From assembly GCA_022266195.1 (NCBI GenBank), contig WHVY01000002.1, forward strand, positions 12,353,001 through 12,417,000: a stretch of DNA of 64,000 bases, written 5' to 3'. The position numbers and the translations under genes were made by a program. The notes beneath the pieces are model-generated. The model saw only the letters and a list, made by a program, of their open reading frames with translations, did not search any database and had not been told where the DNA came from. This DNA is from Tetranychus cinnabarinus. Taxonomy: Eukaryota; Arthropoda; Arachnida; Trombidiformes; Tetranychidae. How positions within the stretch are numbered: position 1 is the first letter of the stretch; each line of letters begins with the position of its first letter. Below are positions 21,694-32,234 of this stretch, piece after piece.

Positions 21694-24312
21694 CTAAACA
21701 ATGTTCTTCACTTTTCGGCTTCTCTCTGCGCCCGGACCAGCTTCAAAATGGTTAAACGGTGAAAGTGATCCTTGTTCCCTGAGGGCTCGTTTACAATCAA
21801 GTTTAGCACTTGATAGCTTCCGGTGTCCAAAGTAAGGTATACCAAGTTCTTCGAGGTCGGCGTCGTTAAAATTTAAATAAGTATTAAAATCGATATCAGC
21901 ACGTTGAAAATAATCAATATACTTTGCACGGGTTAAGACCTCCGCTAAATCGAGACTATTACTCGCTGGACTACCGTAGCCTGAGCTTATACTGCCCGAT
22001 TTACTTCGTGAGGAGGAGGAGATGTGATCAAATACGTTGCTACTATCGTTAGAACTGTTACTGAATAAAGTAGGACTGGACGCCATTGAAGAACCACGAG
22101 AGAGGCTTCCAGTGCAAGTTGAAAAGTCAAAACTTTGTTGTTTACGTAAAGTTTTTAATCCGTTTGAAGTTGGGTATTTCGTCGATTCCCAGAATGACGA
22201 TTGAAGAGACATATCATTGGTTAAAGAGCTATTAGTGAGAAGACTGTTGTTCGGATTGTTAAGCTCATCGGGAGACTCTTCGACTGGTGTCAATTTTTCT
22301 GTTGCACGGCAACTATCAAGTCGACTTTTAAGGAGCTCGTGAGGCATTGATTTAGAAAAACCAAATCCTGCCCAAGATGGGGTCAGATTTCGAGGTTCAC
22401 TTGCTTTTGGTTTGGCTTCACGAACTGCTTTAGCAGCCAAATATTTACGCTCGTCGTAATCCAATTTTCTAGGCTCTGGCCATGGAAAAGCTGTTGATTT
22501 ATCAGAGACTGAAAAGTTACCAAAAATGGCAGAAAGACTCCTGTTAGGTGGAGGGGAAAGATCAAGGGGTGATGGAGCTGAAGTTTCACTTCCACTATTA
22601 GGTGAATTCATACTGGAAGTCGTAATACAAGATTGGTTCATGGTAGGTGTTGTTGAGGTGGACAACAAGTTATGAGCGGATTGTATACAGCCATTTCCAT
22701 TTCTATTATCCGAACTATTTTTCAACATATCAATGTTAAAAGATGGAGTATTTGGTTGAGCAGAGATTTGCTGTTGCTGTTGTTGATTGGCTGCTGCTGC
22801 AGCAGCAAAATTGGTCAATTGAGTAGCTAGCATGGCTTGTAAAAACCCATTAGGTCCTAACTGTGAAGGAACATTAGTTGAAGCGGCAGCAGCAGCAGCG
22901 GCAGCGGCAAAACTTGGAAAATTGCCAACACTTGAGTAATCATTAGATGGCCAGTTAAGAAGCCCGTTAACTTGTCCGCCAAGTCCACCATTATTAGGTA
23001 AACAACCAGAGGGATTAAGAGCCGATCTAAATCCACCCTTCATTGTCATCATACTTGTTGGATTAAGGGTGCAATGAGGTAAAAATGAAGAAAAAAGTTT
23101 GGCCATCAGCATAATGGTATGTTTATCACAACAATTAGGAACTTCACTCTCATCTAATTCCAATATTTGCCTTCTAACTTCAAAAGCATACGTGAATCAC
23201 GTTCTGCTCCCCGAACATTCATGCATCTACCAGAATTTTGTTTAGGTTTCTGTTTAATTATTATTTAATAGCATGGTAACTTCGTAATCCTTCATCAATT
23301 GGGTTATCAAAGCTGCATCCGTCTGTTGGCCTTCTTTCAAGTCAAAAATAAGAACTAGTGGAAGATAGCCCAAAAGTTCTTGCCAGGCAAGGACAACAGA
23401 ATCAAAGCAGGGTCCTTTAATCATAACAGTTGATTTTCTAACTGTTAAGGAACCATGAAGAGTTGTCATCGTTGTATTTTTAACAGCTACTGGATCAGGG
23501 AAATTAATAACAACACCCTTATATTGCAATATAGAACGAATGTTGACATTTCCTCGACCCATAACAAAAGAGTGATGTTGAGAAGCGATGTCAATCACCA
23601 AGGTGAAAAGTATTGTTGGAGAGTTGTTGGTCATAGGATGGCCACAAAGATATTCAATCAAAACCGCAATACCTTGTTTCATGGCTAACCATTAAGCACG
23701 GGTACCTCGAACTGAAATGGATGCATAACTGGCACAAGAGTAGACAAAATTTCCAAAAACATTGCTTTTTCCGATTATTCGAATGTTGATAGAGATACCG
23801 TAAGTTTGTTGAATTGTTTGAATGGCTGGTGAAGTGTGGTCAAACATTTCCATTTTATTGTAACCAGCGATGGGAAGCTCAGAATGTACGCTCAGCGGTA
23901 AGAGTTCCCGGATTCGACATCTAGCTTGCTCTGCACCCAGTACAGTACCAACAATGCTAACCTGATTACTTTTGTCAATGGTGTTGGTCCGATTAGAGTC
24001 AGGAAAATTAATATGGCAACCAGTTTCATTCATTACTTTTTGAATGGATCGACCACCTTTACCAATAATGTGAGAATGATCGGTATAAGCAACATCCATT
24101 TTAAGGTAACACGATTTTTGCGACTATCCAAGTGATCAAGAATTTTATCCTTGGCAGACAATATAACGTTATCTTCTTGTGCACCAGTAATACGGATATG
24201 TGGATCCTTCTTAGATTTAGTTCCTTGCTTCAATTTCATTGGCCATGTGATAATGGTATTTGTTTCAGCCATGATTTCATTGAAGAACTCTTCTGCAGTT
24301 CCAAGTTCTTTG
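21694..24312 (-). pseudogene. BicC: Bicaudal-C homologue (KH domains + SAM) with several frame breaks
   Basis: BicC is an RNA-binding regulator that recruits deadenylases. The minus strand encodes, in order: EFFNEIMAETNTIITWP and SKKDPHIRITG; a KH core with the GXXG loop (SHIIGKGG, ETGCHINFPDSNR); a weaker KH; a further KH (SFVMGRGNVNIRSI, VVINFPDP); LPLVLIFDLKEGQ; a long Ser/Asn-rich linker with poly-Ala and poly-Gln; the conserved LDYDERKYLAAKAV / WAGFGFSKSMP block; and a C-terminal SAM domain (AKYIDYFQRADIDFNTYLNFNDADLEELGI). The frame is broken near 24105 (one base short in an A-run), by an in-frame TAA at ~23692-23694, near 23254-23270 (stop and shift), and near 23175 (one base short in a T-run). 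The 5' exons are not visible. It is either a pseudogene or a gene with homopolymer sequence errors. The 21694-23163 part alone is 489 open codons. Confidence 0.85.
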
Positions 24313-24373
24313 TTAAAGGATTATTAAAATTAAATGAAAACAAGAAAATGATTGTATTTACGAAAAAATACAA

Positions 24374-25071
24374 TACAGTAAATCTCGTTTGTTTGAGACA
24401 GTAAGAGTGAATGAGCGAGACACATGAGCGATTGAATGCGACACTTAATTTTTGTTTGCTTAAAAGTCATAAAACCCTTTGTTTGCTGAGCATATTTTGA
24501 GACACTGAGAGCGAATGAAGAAGACAGTTGAGCAAATGAATGAGACACCTAGAGCTAGTTCCATACTGAATCCATATCTTCATATTTTTTTCATTTTTCA
24601 GGAAAAAGTTCAAATACTGAAAATCAATGAAGAAGTTGAAAAATTAATTATTGAAGCTCTATTAAATCTCAGTCAACTTTGTGAACATTTCAACATTGAC
24701 ACATCATTGAACACTGGATCATGATTTACAAAAACTGTCTCATTCATAAAGTTGACTGATTTAATCGAGATTCTACCTTTAAAATGAGTATCGATATTTA
24801 ATTTTTCAACTTCTTCATTGATTTTCAGTATTTGAACTTTTTCCTGAAAAATGAAAAAAATATGAAGATATGGATTCAGTATGGAACTAGCTCTAGGTGT
24901 CTCATTCATTTGCTCAACTGTCTTCTTCATTCGCTCTCAGTGTCTCAAAATATGCTCAGCAAACAAAGGGTTTTATGACTTTTAAGCAAACAAAAATTAA
25001 GTGTCGCATTCAATCGCTCATGTGTCTCGCTCATTCACTCTTACTGTCTCAAACAAACGAGATTTACTGTA
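24374..25071. repeat. Long inverted repeat with 273-bp near-identical arms
   Basis: The left arm 24374-24646 and right arm 24799-25071 are the same length, and wherever I compared them they are exact inverted copies; both arms encode the same spurious peptides on opposite strands. The 152-bp spacer has a second, shorter inverted match (TTAAATC..AGTCAACTTT). The outer ends read TACAGTAAATCTCG. It could be a foldback-type transposon or an inverted duplication. It lies just upstream of the BicC exon. Confidence 0.9.
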
Positions 25072-26320
25072 AAATGTAGTTTAACTGTAAAAATGATAAG
25101 ACACGAAGAAACATTGAGGAACATGATCGTTCTAGTTTAAAGGGATCAACAGTAGACCAAATATTACCTAAGCGTTCATGAACCATAGTAAATGATTGTG
25201 GACACAGAACCATATTTAACACAAATCACATAATCAAAATAAAAACAAATATAAAATGCAAAATGCACACGTGGTTAGCAAGCAGCCAACAATTAAAAAA
25301 TAAGACGAATAAAGAAGGGGTTAGAAAAAAAAGACTTCAACTAATTTATTAAACACAACAAAGTGAAACATTTTACAGTTTTTCCTGACATAAAGTCAAG
25401 TCGGAAAGGGATACATAATAGAATACAATTCCATCTGGTGCTTTACATAAGAAAACGCACCCATAGCGGTACAACCCACCGCTTTACAAAAATGTCTACA
25501 AAAAATCGTGAAACAATAAATTGGTTAAATAATTATTGAATTACTTTCGTTATATAATATGTTTAGCTGTTTCTTCTAGTGGCTGTAACAATTCAATTAG
25601 TTATTAATTTTGTAGTTTTAATTCTTTGTCTTTGCTGTCTAATTTTAAATTATTATTAATAGTTGTTAAGTTCAGCCATTATGGCTTTTTGTGGATCTGA
25701 GCGTAAGCTGCTAATCAAGAATTATCTAAGCATGTTTTTTTTGTAATTTTATTTCAATAATTGTATTTTTTTAATTATGTAATTATTTAATTTTTTTTAT
25801 TAGGCTCATTATTTAAATTCAAGAAAAACACTAGCACTAAATCTTTGATTGTAGCTTGATGGTAAAGATGGGTACACTTTCAATGATTTTATAATACTAA
25901 CACCAGCATTGATTTTCACACATAATTGACCTCTAGTTGTTTTTAGTAGGAGCACTTTCAAATGTGCACTTGAAAAACTGAAGGGAAGATGAATTGTCCA
26001 ATTTTCACTAAAATGTTAATTGTTAACGTCCAGTTAATAAAAAGAAAGTCATGCAAGATAAACATGCAATGTGAAACCTTTAAGGGGATTAAAACAGTAA
26101 TGTTGTTTTCCAATCACTATTGTCGTTTGTTATTGAATAATAATTAAACTGAATTAATTAGCAATTTATTGCTGTTCCACTATCATTTGAAACCAACAGA
26201 TTTAGTATTGAAAATTAAAAGATACTTCATGTTAAATAGAATAGAATAAACTCGAGCTGAAGAACAAAGCAAGTTAAGTAAACCAGTGTAAACTTGGTGA
26301 AACTATCAAAAGGCTGACAC
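25072..26320. other. Intergenic stretch
   Basis: No supported gene. A short minus-strand frame at about 25380-25490 (GCVFLCKAPDGIVFYYVSL) reads like a possible terminal exon, but I do not recognise it. The rest is AT-rich. Confidence 0.35.
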
Positions 26321-26346
26321 CAAAGAGTAAAGTACCTTACTCTTTG
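26321..26346. mobile_element. 26-bp palindromic micro-element CAAAGAGTAA...TTACTCTTTG
   Basis: An almost perfect palindrome flanked by the exact 8-bp direct repeat GCTGACAC (26313-26320 and 26347-26354). It has the same termini as the elements at 19915 and 26944. Confidence 0.72.
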
Positions 26347-26486
26347 GCTGACACAAAGGTTAGCAAATTTAACATTTTCTTATCAGTGATAATCTTTTCA
26401 AAGTGTTATACATTTTACTTTCGCCTGGTGTTAAATGATTCAAAACCTTACCGTTTATAATCTGTTCAAACTTTTTCTTATCTACT

Positions 26487-26722
26487 TTATTCAGATTCAG
26501 ATTTAACGTTACTAGCTTCATTGATGGTGTTACTATTTGAATCAATTGATGCTGCATCTATGGAAAAATTTTTAAGGTGAGTCAACACAGACAAGGCACG
26601 TTTAAGATTCTTTATTTGCTCCACGACAAGCTTACGGAAACCAATAGATCGGGTTTGTTGAGTGCTGATGGAATTGTGTTGAAAACGGATTTGAGAGTCG
26701 GTTGTGTTTTAAATAACTAAAA
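26487..26722 (-). CDS. Possible terminal exon, unknown protein
   Basis: A minus-strand frame without an ATG reads through about 75 codons (TQQTRSIGFRKLVVEQIKNL, then SIDAASIDSNSNTINEAS and VKSESE) to a TAA at 26487-26489. An in-frame stop lies just upstream at about 26720, so a splice acceptor would be needed. Composition is protein-like, but no family is recognised and no partner exons were found. Confidence 0.25.
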
Positions 26723-26943
26723 ATTTCTTTTTATTTGACTTTGCTTCCTTTAGGGTCCCAATCAGTTCTCAATTTGTATGAAGATGATCAAAAATAAAGG
26801 GATGAACGGAGATTCTTTGGTGATCAATGGTGGTGATTTAAAGATGGTGTGACAAGCAGTTACAAATTATAACAAAAAAAAAAATTAAAATCCAAAGGAA
26901 AATAAAAAAAACAACAAAAAGATGGTTTAAAGTAGGAAGAAAT

Positions 26944-26974
26944 CAAAGAGTAAAGAAGACTTCTTTACTCTTTG
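26944..26974. mobile_element. 31-bp perfect palindromic micro-element
   Basis: The arms CAAAGAGTAAAGAAG and CTTCTTTACTCTTTG pair perfectly around one central base. The direct repeat AAGAAAT flanks it (26937-26943 and 26975-26981). Confidence 0.7.
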
Positions 26975-27050
26975 AAGAAATGAACCAAACAACAATCAAA
27001 GATAAATATTTAAGGTGTAAATTGAGGAGAAAGGGTAAATTAACAAAAAT

Positions 27051-27235
27051 GATGAAGGTTGGCTGGTGTCGGAATAATTAAGAAAATAAGAGACAATTAC
27101 TATTGCACAAATGTGATAAAATTAGATATAATAATAATTTTCGAGTCATAAGCTCCTCTTCTTCCTACCATGAGAAACAATTAAGACTTATGATCAGAAA
27201 AACTAACTAACTATACATTGCATTTAATATTGTGA
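27051..27235. repeat. Dispersed ~170-bp repeat, copy 2
   Basis: It matches 20111-20276 along its length with small indels, in the same orientation. Confidence 0.65.
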
Positions 27236-27333
27236 AAACATAAAAATAAGATGTTTCCAAGTAAAAATAAAATAAAAAAAAAGACAAGACACTTTTCAAA
27301 GATAAGGTTAAGCTATTTATTTGTTATTTCTTT

Positions 27334-27476
27334 TAAAGGGTATTGCGTGTTATTCTCGCCAGCTATCTCATCCGAATGGAGATTAAACAACTGATAAGAT
27401 GAAAATGTCCAATGGAAATCTTATAAATCTCTATTGTGATAAGATAGCTGGCGAGAATAACACGCAACACCCTTTA
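27334..27476. mobile_element. 143-bp MITE with ~37-bp terminal inverted repeats
   Basis: The left end (TAAAGGGTATTGCG, then CTCGCCAGCTATCTCATC) and the right end are inverted copies with two differences over about 37 bp. The interior is only about 70 bp. The GGGT.TTGCG ends and a possible TTA/TAA target suggest the PIF/Harbinger group, but this is inference. Confidence 0.8.
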
Positions 27477-27887
27477 CGTTTCGTTTCAGCTTCTAACCTC
27501 CGCTACTTGCAACTGCCAAGATAAAAGATAATTCCCTTGTTGCCAGGAATACAAAAAAATAAGGGAGATAAGGAAGGACATCTGGAGTGCAGATGTTTGC
27601 CCTTAGGCTATAGTAGGTCATAAACAACAAGGAGGGGGGAGAAAAGAAAAAGAAAGATAAGGAAAAGGGAATGGTTTTATGGTTGTTGAGAGTAAACAAG
27701 AAAGGGGGAAAGAAAAGGGGAAGAAAATCTATCTTCACACATTCCCCTACTACAACCATTCCAAAGTCCCTTTTGGAACCAAATCAACAACATCCAAGTT
27801 GACCTTAACCTTAACTTTAACTATTATTATTTTTGCTCTGCTTTCCTATTAAAATAGTTTTTCAGTTAAATCTTTTATTTTGTTATT

Positions 27888-28391
27888 ATGGATGTTCCCG
27901 GAACCTCAAAAACAAACCTAGCTGCTGCTCCTAACAACGGAAATTTTGAAATAGAAACTATAACTCATGCCTTTCGTGCAATACGACCTGGCGACGAATC
28001 TGTTGATTTGTGGTGTAATGTGAAATGGACGGAAATCCCAGTTCGGATGTCCGACGTCGTGAACTATGAGAAACACATCAAGTTAAAAAGAACTACCTCT
28101 GAAGACCTGAAATCACTAGAAGACTATAAACCCGAAGAGGAGGTTGTTCCCAATTTCGCCTGTAGATTCTGTTTTCGGGGATACTCAAGACGAGACCGGA
28201 CGATCGCCCATGAGACCCGAGGTCGCAGCGCGAGGGGTGCCGTACGGAATAATTGCGAATTTTTTGGATGCATACCAGAAGACAATTGTCCGGGTTCCAT
28301 GGACATGGAGGAATATACTGAGCCGCCCGATTTGCGAACCACAAACTTCGGAAGAAAACCCGGTAAGGGTAAGAAAAAACAAAAGAAATGA
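27888..28391 (+). CDS. Orphan 167-residue protein with a CxxC...Cx4C cluster and Lys-rich tail
   Basis: A single-exon ORF with an ATG in a good context, no introns, and an AATAAA signal near 28424. Residues 92-134 hold Cys at 92, 95, 123, 128 and 134 (CRFC ... NCEFFGC ... NC), a spacing that could bind zinc. The C-terminus is a basic GRKPGKGKKKQKK tail that might bind nucleic acid or target the nucleus. The stretch near 28180-28250 is clearly richer in G+C (CGACGTCG, GACCGGACGATCGCC) than its surroundings, which may point to a foreign or element origin. No family is recognised. Confidence 0.6.
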   Translation: MDVPGTSKTNLAAAPNNGNFEIETITHAFRAIRPGDESVDLWCNVKWTEIPVRMSDVVNYEKHIKLKRTTSEDLKSLEDYKPEEEVVPNFACRFCFRGYSRRDRTIAHETRGRSARGAVRNNCEFFGCIPEDNCPGSMDMEEYTEPPDLRTTNFGRKPGKGKKKQKK

Positions 28392-28798
28392 GTTGTCTAA
28401 CCAGCTATAAACATGTATAACTTTAATAAAAATTTGAATTTTTGTGAATAATTGTGTCCTTTGATTGAAAATTTTGAAATTGGAAATCTTAAAGTGTTAA
28501 ACGTTTTCTCCTAGTTAGAAGCAATTGTTTAATACCAGTATGGCTGAAATCAGTTCAATAGTTTTTGAAATATTGGGTGAACAAAACTTGAAAAAGTTTG
28601 AAATTTGAAATTTAAATATGATTTTAAATGTTGAAGTTGAAAGTTTGTGTCTGAAGTAAAAGAAAGAGGAAGGCAACAGAAAACAACAAAAACGTGAAAA
28701 AAAACTCCCACGGTAAAAGGTTGTTAAGAAAGCACAAAAGTGGTTTCATTTCTCTCTTACCACTTAGCTTAGAAAGTTGTGATCCCTTCTTTTATTTT
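28392..28798. other. 3' flank of orphan gene and of the gypsy element
   Basis: I looked for the 3' LTR of the minus-strand gypsy element here and saw no sequence repeated at its other end (33069-33860). Confidence 0.4.
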
Positions 28799-29887
28799 TT
28801 AGTGTAGAATTGTTGCAAATACGATTGCATATGCTTTTTCTATGCGAGGGTGGTAGGGCTTAAGCCTAGAGACGTGGACTAAGCTGGTTTTATTCTTGTT
28901 CTCATCTTCTGCAAGTTTGTATGTGTTCAGACCGGTTCTTGCTAATACTTTATAAGGTCCTGAAAAAGCATGTAGAAGTTTTTTAGACCTACCTACCTTT
29001 CGACGGGGTGTATACAACATAACCTGATCTCCTGCTTCGAAAATAACCTGTCGATGGCGACTGTTGTATTCTTGTTTGTGTGCAGCTTGCGCTACATCTA
29101 GATTTGATTCAGCAGCTTGTGGTAAGTAAAGCGGCATATTCACCTGCATCATCACATCCCAAAGAAGTGTTCGTGAACATGTGAGGATCGTGACCGAAAA
29201 GTACGAAAAACGATGAGAACTTGGTGGAAGCTTGCATGGATGTATTGTAAGCAAAACACACTGATTGTAGACAAAAGTCTCAATCATTATGTTTCGTATT
29301 AACGTACATAGAGAGCATGGTTGCTAAAGTCTTATTAAATCTTTCTCTTAACCCGTTTGTTGCTGGGTGATAGGCTGTGGTACGAGTATGTTTAGATTTA
29401 AAAAGTTTGTAAACTTCTTCGATTAGTTTACTCTCGAATGCCTTTCCTTGATCTGTAAGGATTATATTTGGAGCCCCGAATCTACAAACAATATTATTAA
29501 CCAAGAAACCTGCAATTTCAGTTGAAGTTCCATTTGGTATCGCCTTACATTCGGCCCATCGAGTAATAAAATCTGAAGCAACTATGATGTATTTGTTACC
29601 GGACATTGATAGAGGAAAAGGTCCCAATAAATCCATCGCTACCATTTCGAAGGGCCCCCGACTTTGATAGGACAAAGCAAACCTGGTGTTGGTAGAGTTT
29701 CTGCTTTTCTACCCTGGCAATCACGACAACTTAATACAAATTCTTGGATATCAGTGGTTTGTTTTGGCCACCAGAATCTAGCCTTTATCTTTTCTAAAGT
29801 TTTCTTGATGGCTAGATGGCCTGCAATTGGATCATCATGATAGACTGTTAGAATCTCTTCCACTAAAGAAGCAGGAATACAAGGCAC
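28799..29887 (-). pseudogene. gypsy integrase (zinc, core and C-terminal domains), frameshifted
   Basis: Three overlapping frames. 29887-29639 has the HH-CC zinc-binding domain (HLAIKKTLEKI ... RFWWP ... SCRDCQG). 29675-29280 is the catalytic core, with Asp in MVAMDLLGPF, Asp in ILTDQGKAFES and Glu in the YHPATNGLRERFN block. 29287-28799 is the C-terminal part, ending with the SLVHVSRLKPYHPR motif common in arthropod gypsy elements. The joins need frameshifts, so it is inactive. Confidence 0.88.
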
Positions 29888-30158
29888 TAAATAAGGTCCA
29901 GACTCTCTTTCAACTACCGGTTACCAAATCTGCCGGTTGTTGCAAAGCCCTGTTCGATTTATTAAGATACGGGTCTCTCTTTTGTTGAGACGCAAACACG
30001 GTTCCAGAGTAGGAAATCGCGTGAATCGCATATCTCTCTAGAGGTTCTTCAAAAGGAACTCCAGTGCTCGTTGCAAATCCAGATAAACAGTCGGCAACTG
30101 CATTTGCTTTACTCTGTTTATATTTAATTTCAAAATCAAACTGATATAATTGAATGGC

Positions 30159-30500
30159 TCATTTAAGTAGTCTGTCTGGAAGTTTTTGCTTACTTTTCAA
30201 CCAACAGAGAGCTTTATGGTCGGTGTAAAGGGTAAAAGGACCACTTAGGAACGGTTTGAATCTGTCCAAGGCAAACACGATCGCAAGGCATTCTTTCTCT
30301 GATGTTGAATATCGAGTTTCAGCGTCTTGCAATAACCTACTCATATACCATACGGGCTTCCTTCCATTTTCGATACGATGCATTAGAACTGCGCCGATTC
30401 CAATACCAGAGGCATCACAATGTATCTCTAGGGGAATCGAAGCGTCATAATGCATCAGAATCGGGTCTGACGATAGAATTTCTTTCACCTTATGGAACAC
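30159..30500 (-). pseudogene. gypsy RNase H domain
   Basis: The frame carries LEIHCDASGIGIGAVL (first catalytic Asp), YSTSEKECLAIVFALDRFKPFL (Glu) and LYTDHKALCWL (Asp), the RT-linked RNase H of Ty3/gypsy elements. It is separated from RT by frame breaks between 30500 and 30769, where FLGHEI-like thumb sequence can be read. Confidence 0.88.
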
Positions 30501-30768
30501 AAAATCCTGTTCAACTCCTCACTGAAATTGTGTATTCTTTCTCGTAAGTTTTGTTAATGGTACAACTAATTCTGAAAATTTAGCGATAAATTTTCGATAG
30601 TAGCCTGATAAACTGACGAAACTTCTAATGTCAGTAACCGTTTTTGTTGTGGAAAGCTCCGAATGTCTGTCACTTTCTTACGATCAGTTTTAATTCCCTT
30701 ATCATTGATCTCATGTCCTAGAAATAACATTTCCCTTACTGCCCATTTACATTTCTCAATTTTAATCG

Positions 30769-31272
30769 TTAGACTGGCTCTTCTGAGCGCTTCAAGTACA
30801 TTTTAGTCCTGATGACTAATTCATCGAATGAAGCCGCAAAAGCCACAACATCATCTAGATGAACCATACACTGATTGTACTTCAAACCTGCTAGAACGAC
30901 GTCCATCGTTCTTTGAAATGTAGCTGGAGCATTTGTCAAACCAAATGGCATTCTCACAAACTCGTACAAGCCATCTTGGGTGACAAATGCTGTCTTCTCA
31001 CAGTGTTCAGGTTTGACAAAAATTTGCCAATATCCTGCATTTAGATCTAATGATGTGAAATAAGTACAACCTTTACATGAGGACAAAATATGATCGATGT
31101 TAGGCATGGGGTAAACATCCTTTCGGGTTATGGCATTTACCTTTCTAAGGTCTACACACAAACGACTCTCTCCATTGGGTTTTGGTAACAATACAATTGG
31201 ACTGGCCCAAGGTGAATTAGAGTGTCTAATAACACCTAATTGTAGCATCAAATCAATTTGAGCATTGATCAT
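30769..31272 (-). pseudogene. gypsy reverse transcriptase palm/fingers
   Basis: The conserved RT blocks occur in order: SPWASPIVLLPKPNG, LCVDLRKVN, YFTSLDLNAGYWQI (first Asp), FVRMPFGLTNAPATFQRTM, and HLDDVV, a variant of the YxDD box that keeps both Asp. The frame ends soon after the box by frameshift, so the thumb is disconnected. Confidence 0.9.
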
Positions 31273-31718
31273 TTCTCGTTGTTGTGGAGGCCTGTGGGTG
31301 GTCTTTTGTTTCTATCTGACGATAAAATAGTCTGCAGTTTCCTAACTGATGTTTTTCAAAAGCTAAAGTATCTTGGTATTCAGTTAGAACTTCCTTCATA
31401 ACTTCTTTCTCATTCCCACTAAGATGTTTAAGATTCACTTTCTGTAGTTCAAAATAGGGATTTGGAACGGTTTGTTTGGGTGAATGAGAGCTAAACAACT
31501 CAATTCGTTCGAGGAATAGAAATCTAAACAAATCAAACCTTCTGCATCATGGCTTGTTACAGTTGAAGATTCAGTTGAGGATTCGGTTGAGGTAAGGGTG
31601 GGTAAAGGAGAGGATGGAGGATTAGCAACAAGAGATAAAGCTTGGTTAGACTCAGCGTTAATGATTTTCATGGTTCCTAAGTCCAATCGTAACCTGGCTG
31701 CTGTATTGTAGTTGTTTC

Positions 31719-32072
31719 CTAAAAGTAAATCATAATCGAAATCATCCGAGGTGACCAAGAGCGTGTAACTATCGGTTTAGGAGTTCCTCGAACATGGATT
31801 GTAAGGTCGACGTGGCCTAGGATATTTAAGTGATGGCCGCTTGCTGATTTGATTCCGTGACCGGTGTAATTGAAGATGGCTCCAGGATGAGGTAACTTGG
31901 ATCGCTTTATGATTGACACCACTGAACCTGTGTCAACCATAGCACGCACTGAAACTGACCGTACATGGGTTTCACAAAATATGTGTCTGTCCCTCGGGTT
32001 CACTGTTTCTTCTTCTGAGATTAGATGATTTATTGGAGCCCTTGGCTCGTTAGAAGGTGGCATTCGGTGCAC
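31719..32072 (-). pseudogene. gypsy aspartic protease
   Basis: The motif SVRAMVDTGSVVSIIK contains the DTG catalytic triad of retroviral-type proteases. Downstream (31758-31253) is a linker with poor conservation leading into RT. Confidence 0.8.
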
Positions 32073-32234
32073 GGTATGATTGGGATGGTTATTTTGGAAG
32101 TGATGATTTCGAGGAGGAGTGGCATGATTTGGCTGTGAAAAATTTTCACGGCCTCTATTACCTGGAGGGTATGACGGTCCCTCACTGCGGTACTGTTGAT
32201 ATGGATTCTGTGGTTGTTGGGCCCGTGGATATTG

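Noticed and set aside
24330..25079. Four apparently conserved peptides in the palindrome (e.g. two MSHSFAQLSS frames)
   Set aside because: They are identical only because the DNA arms are inverted copies; no other coding evidence.
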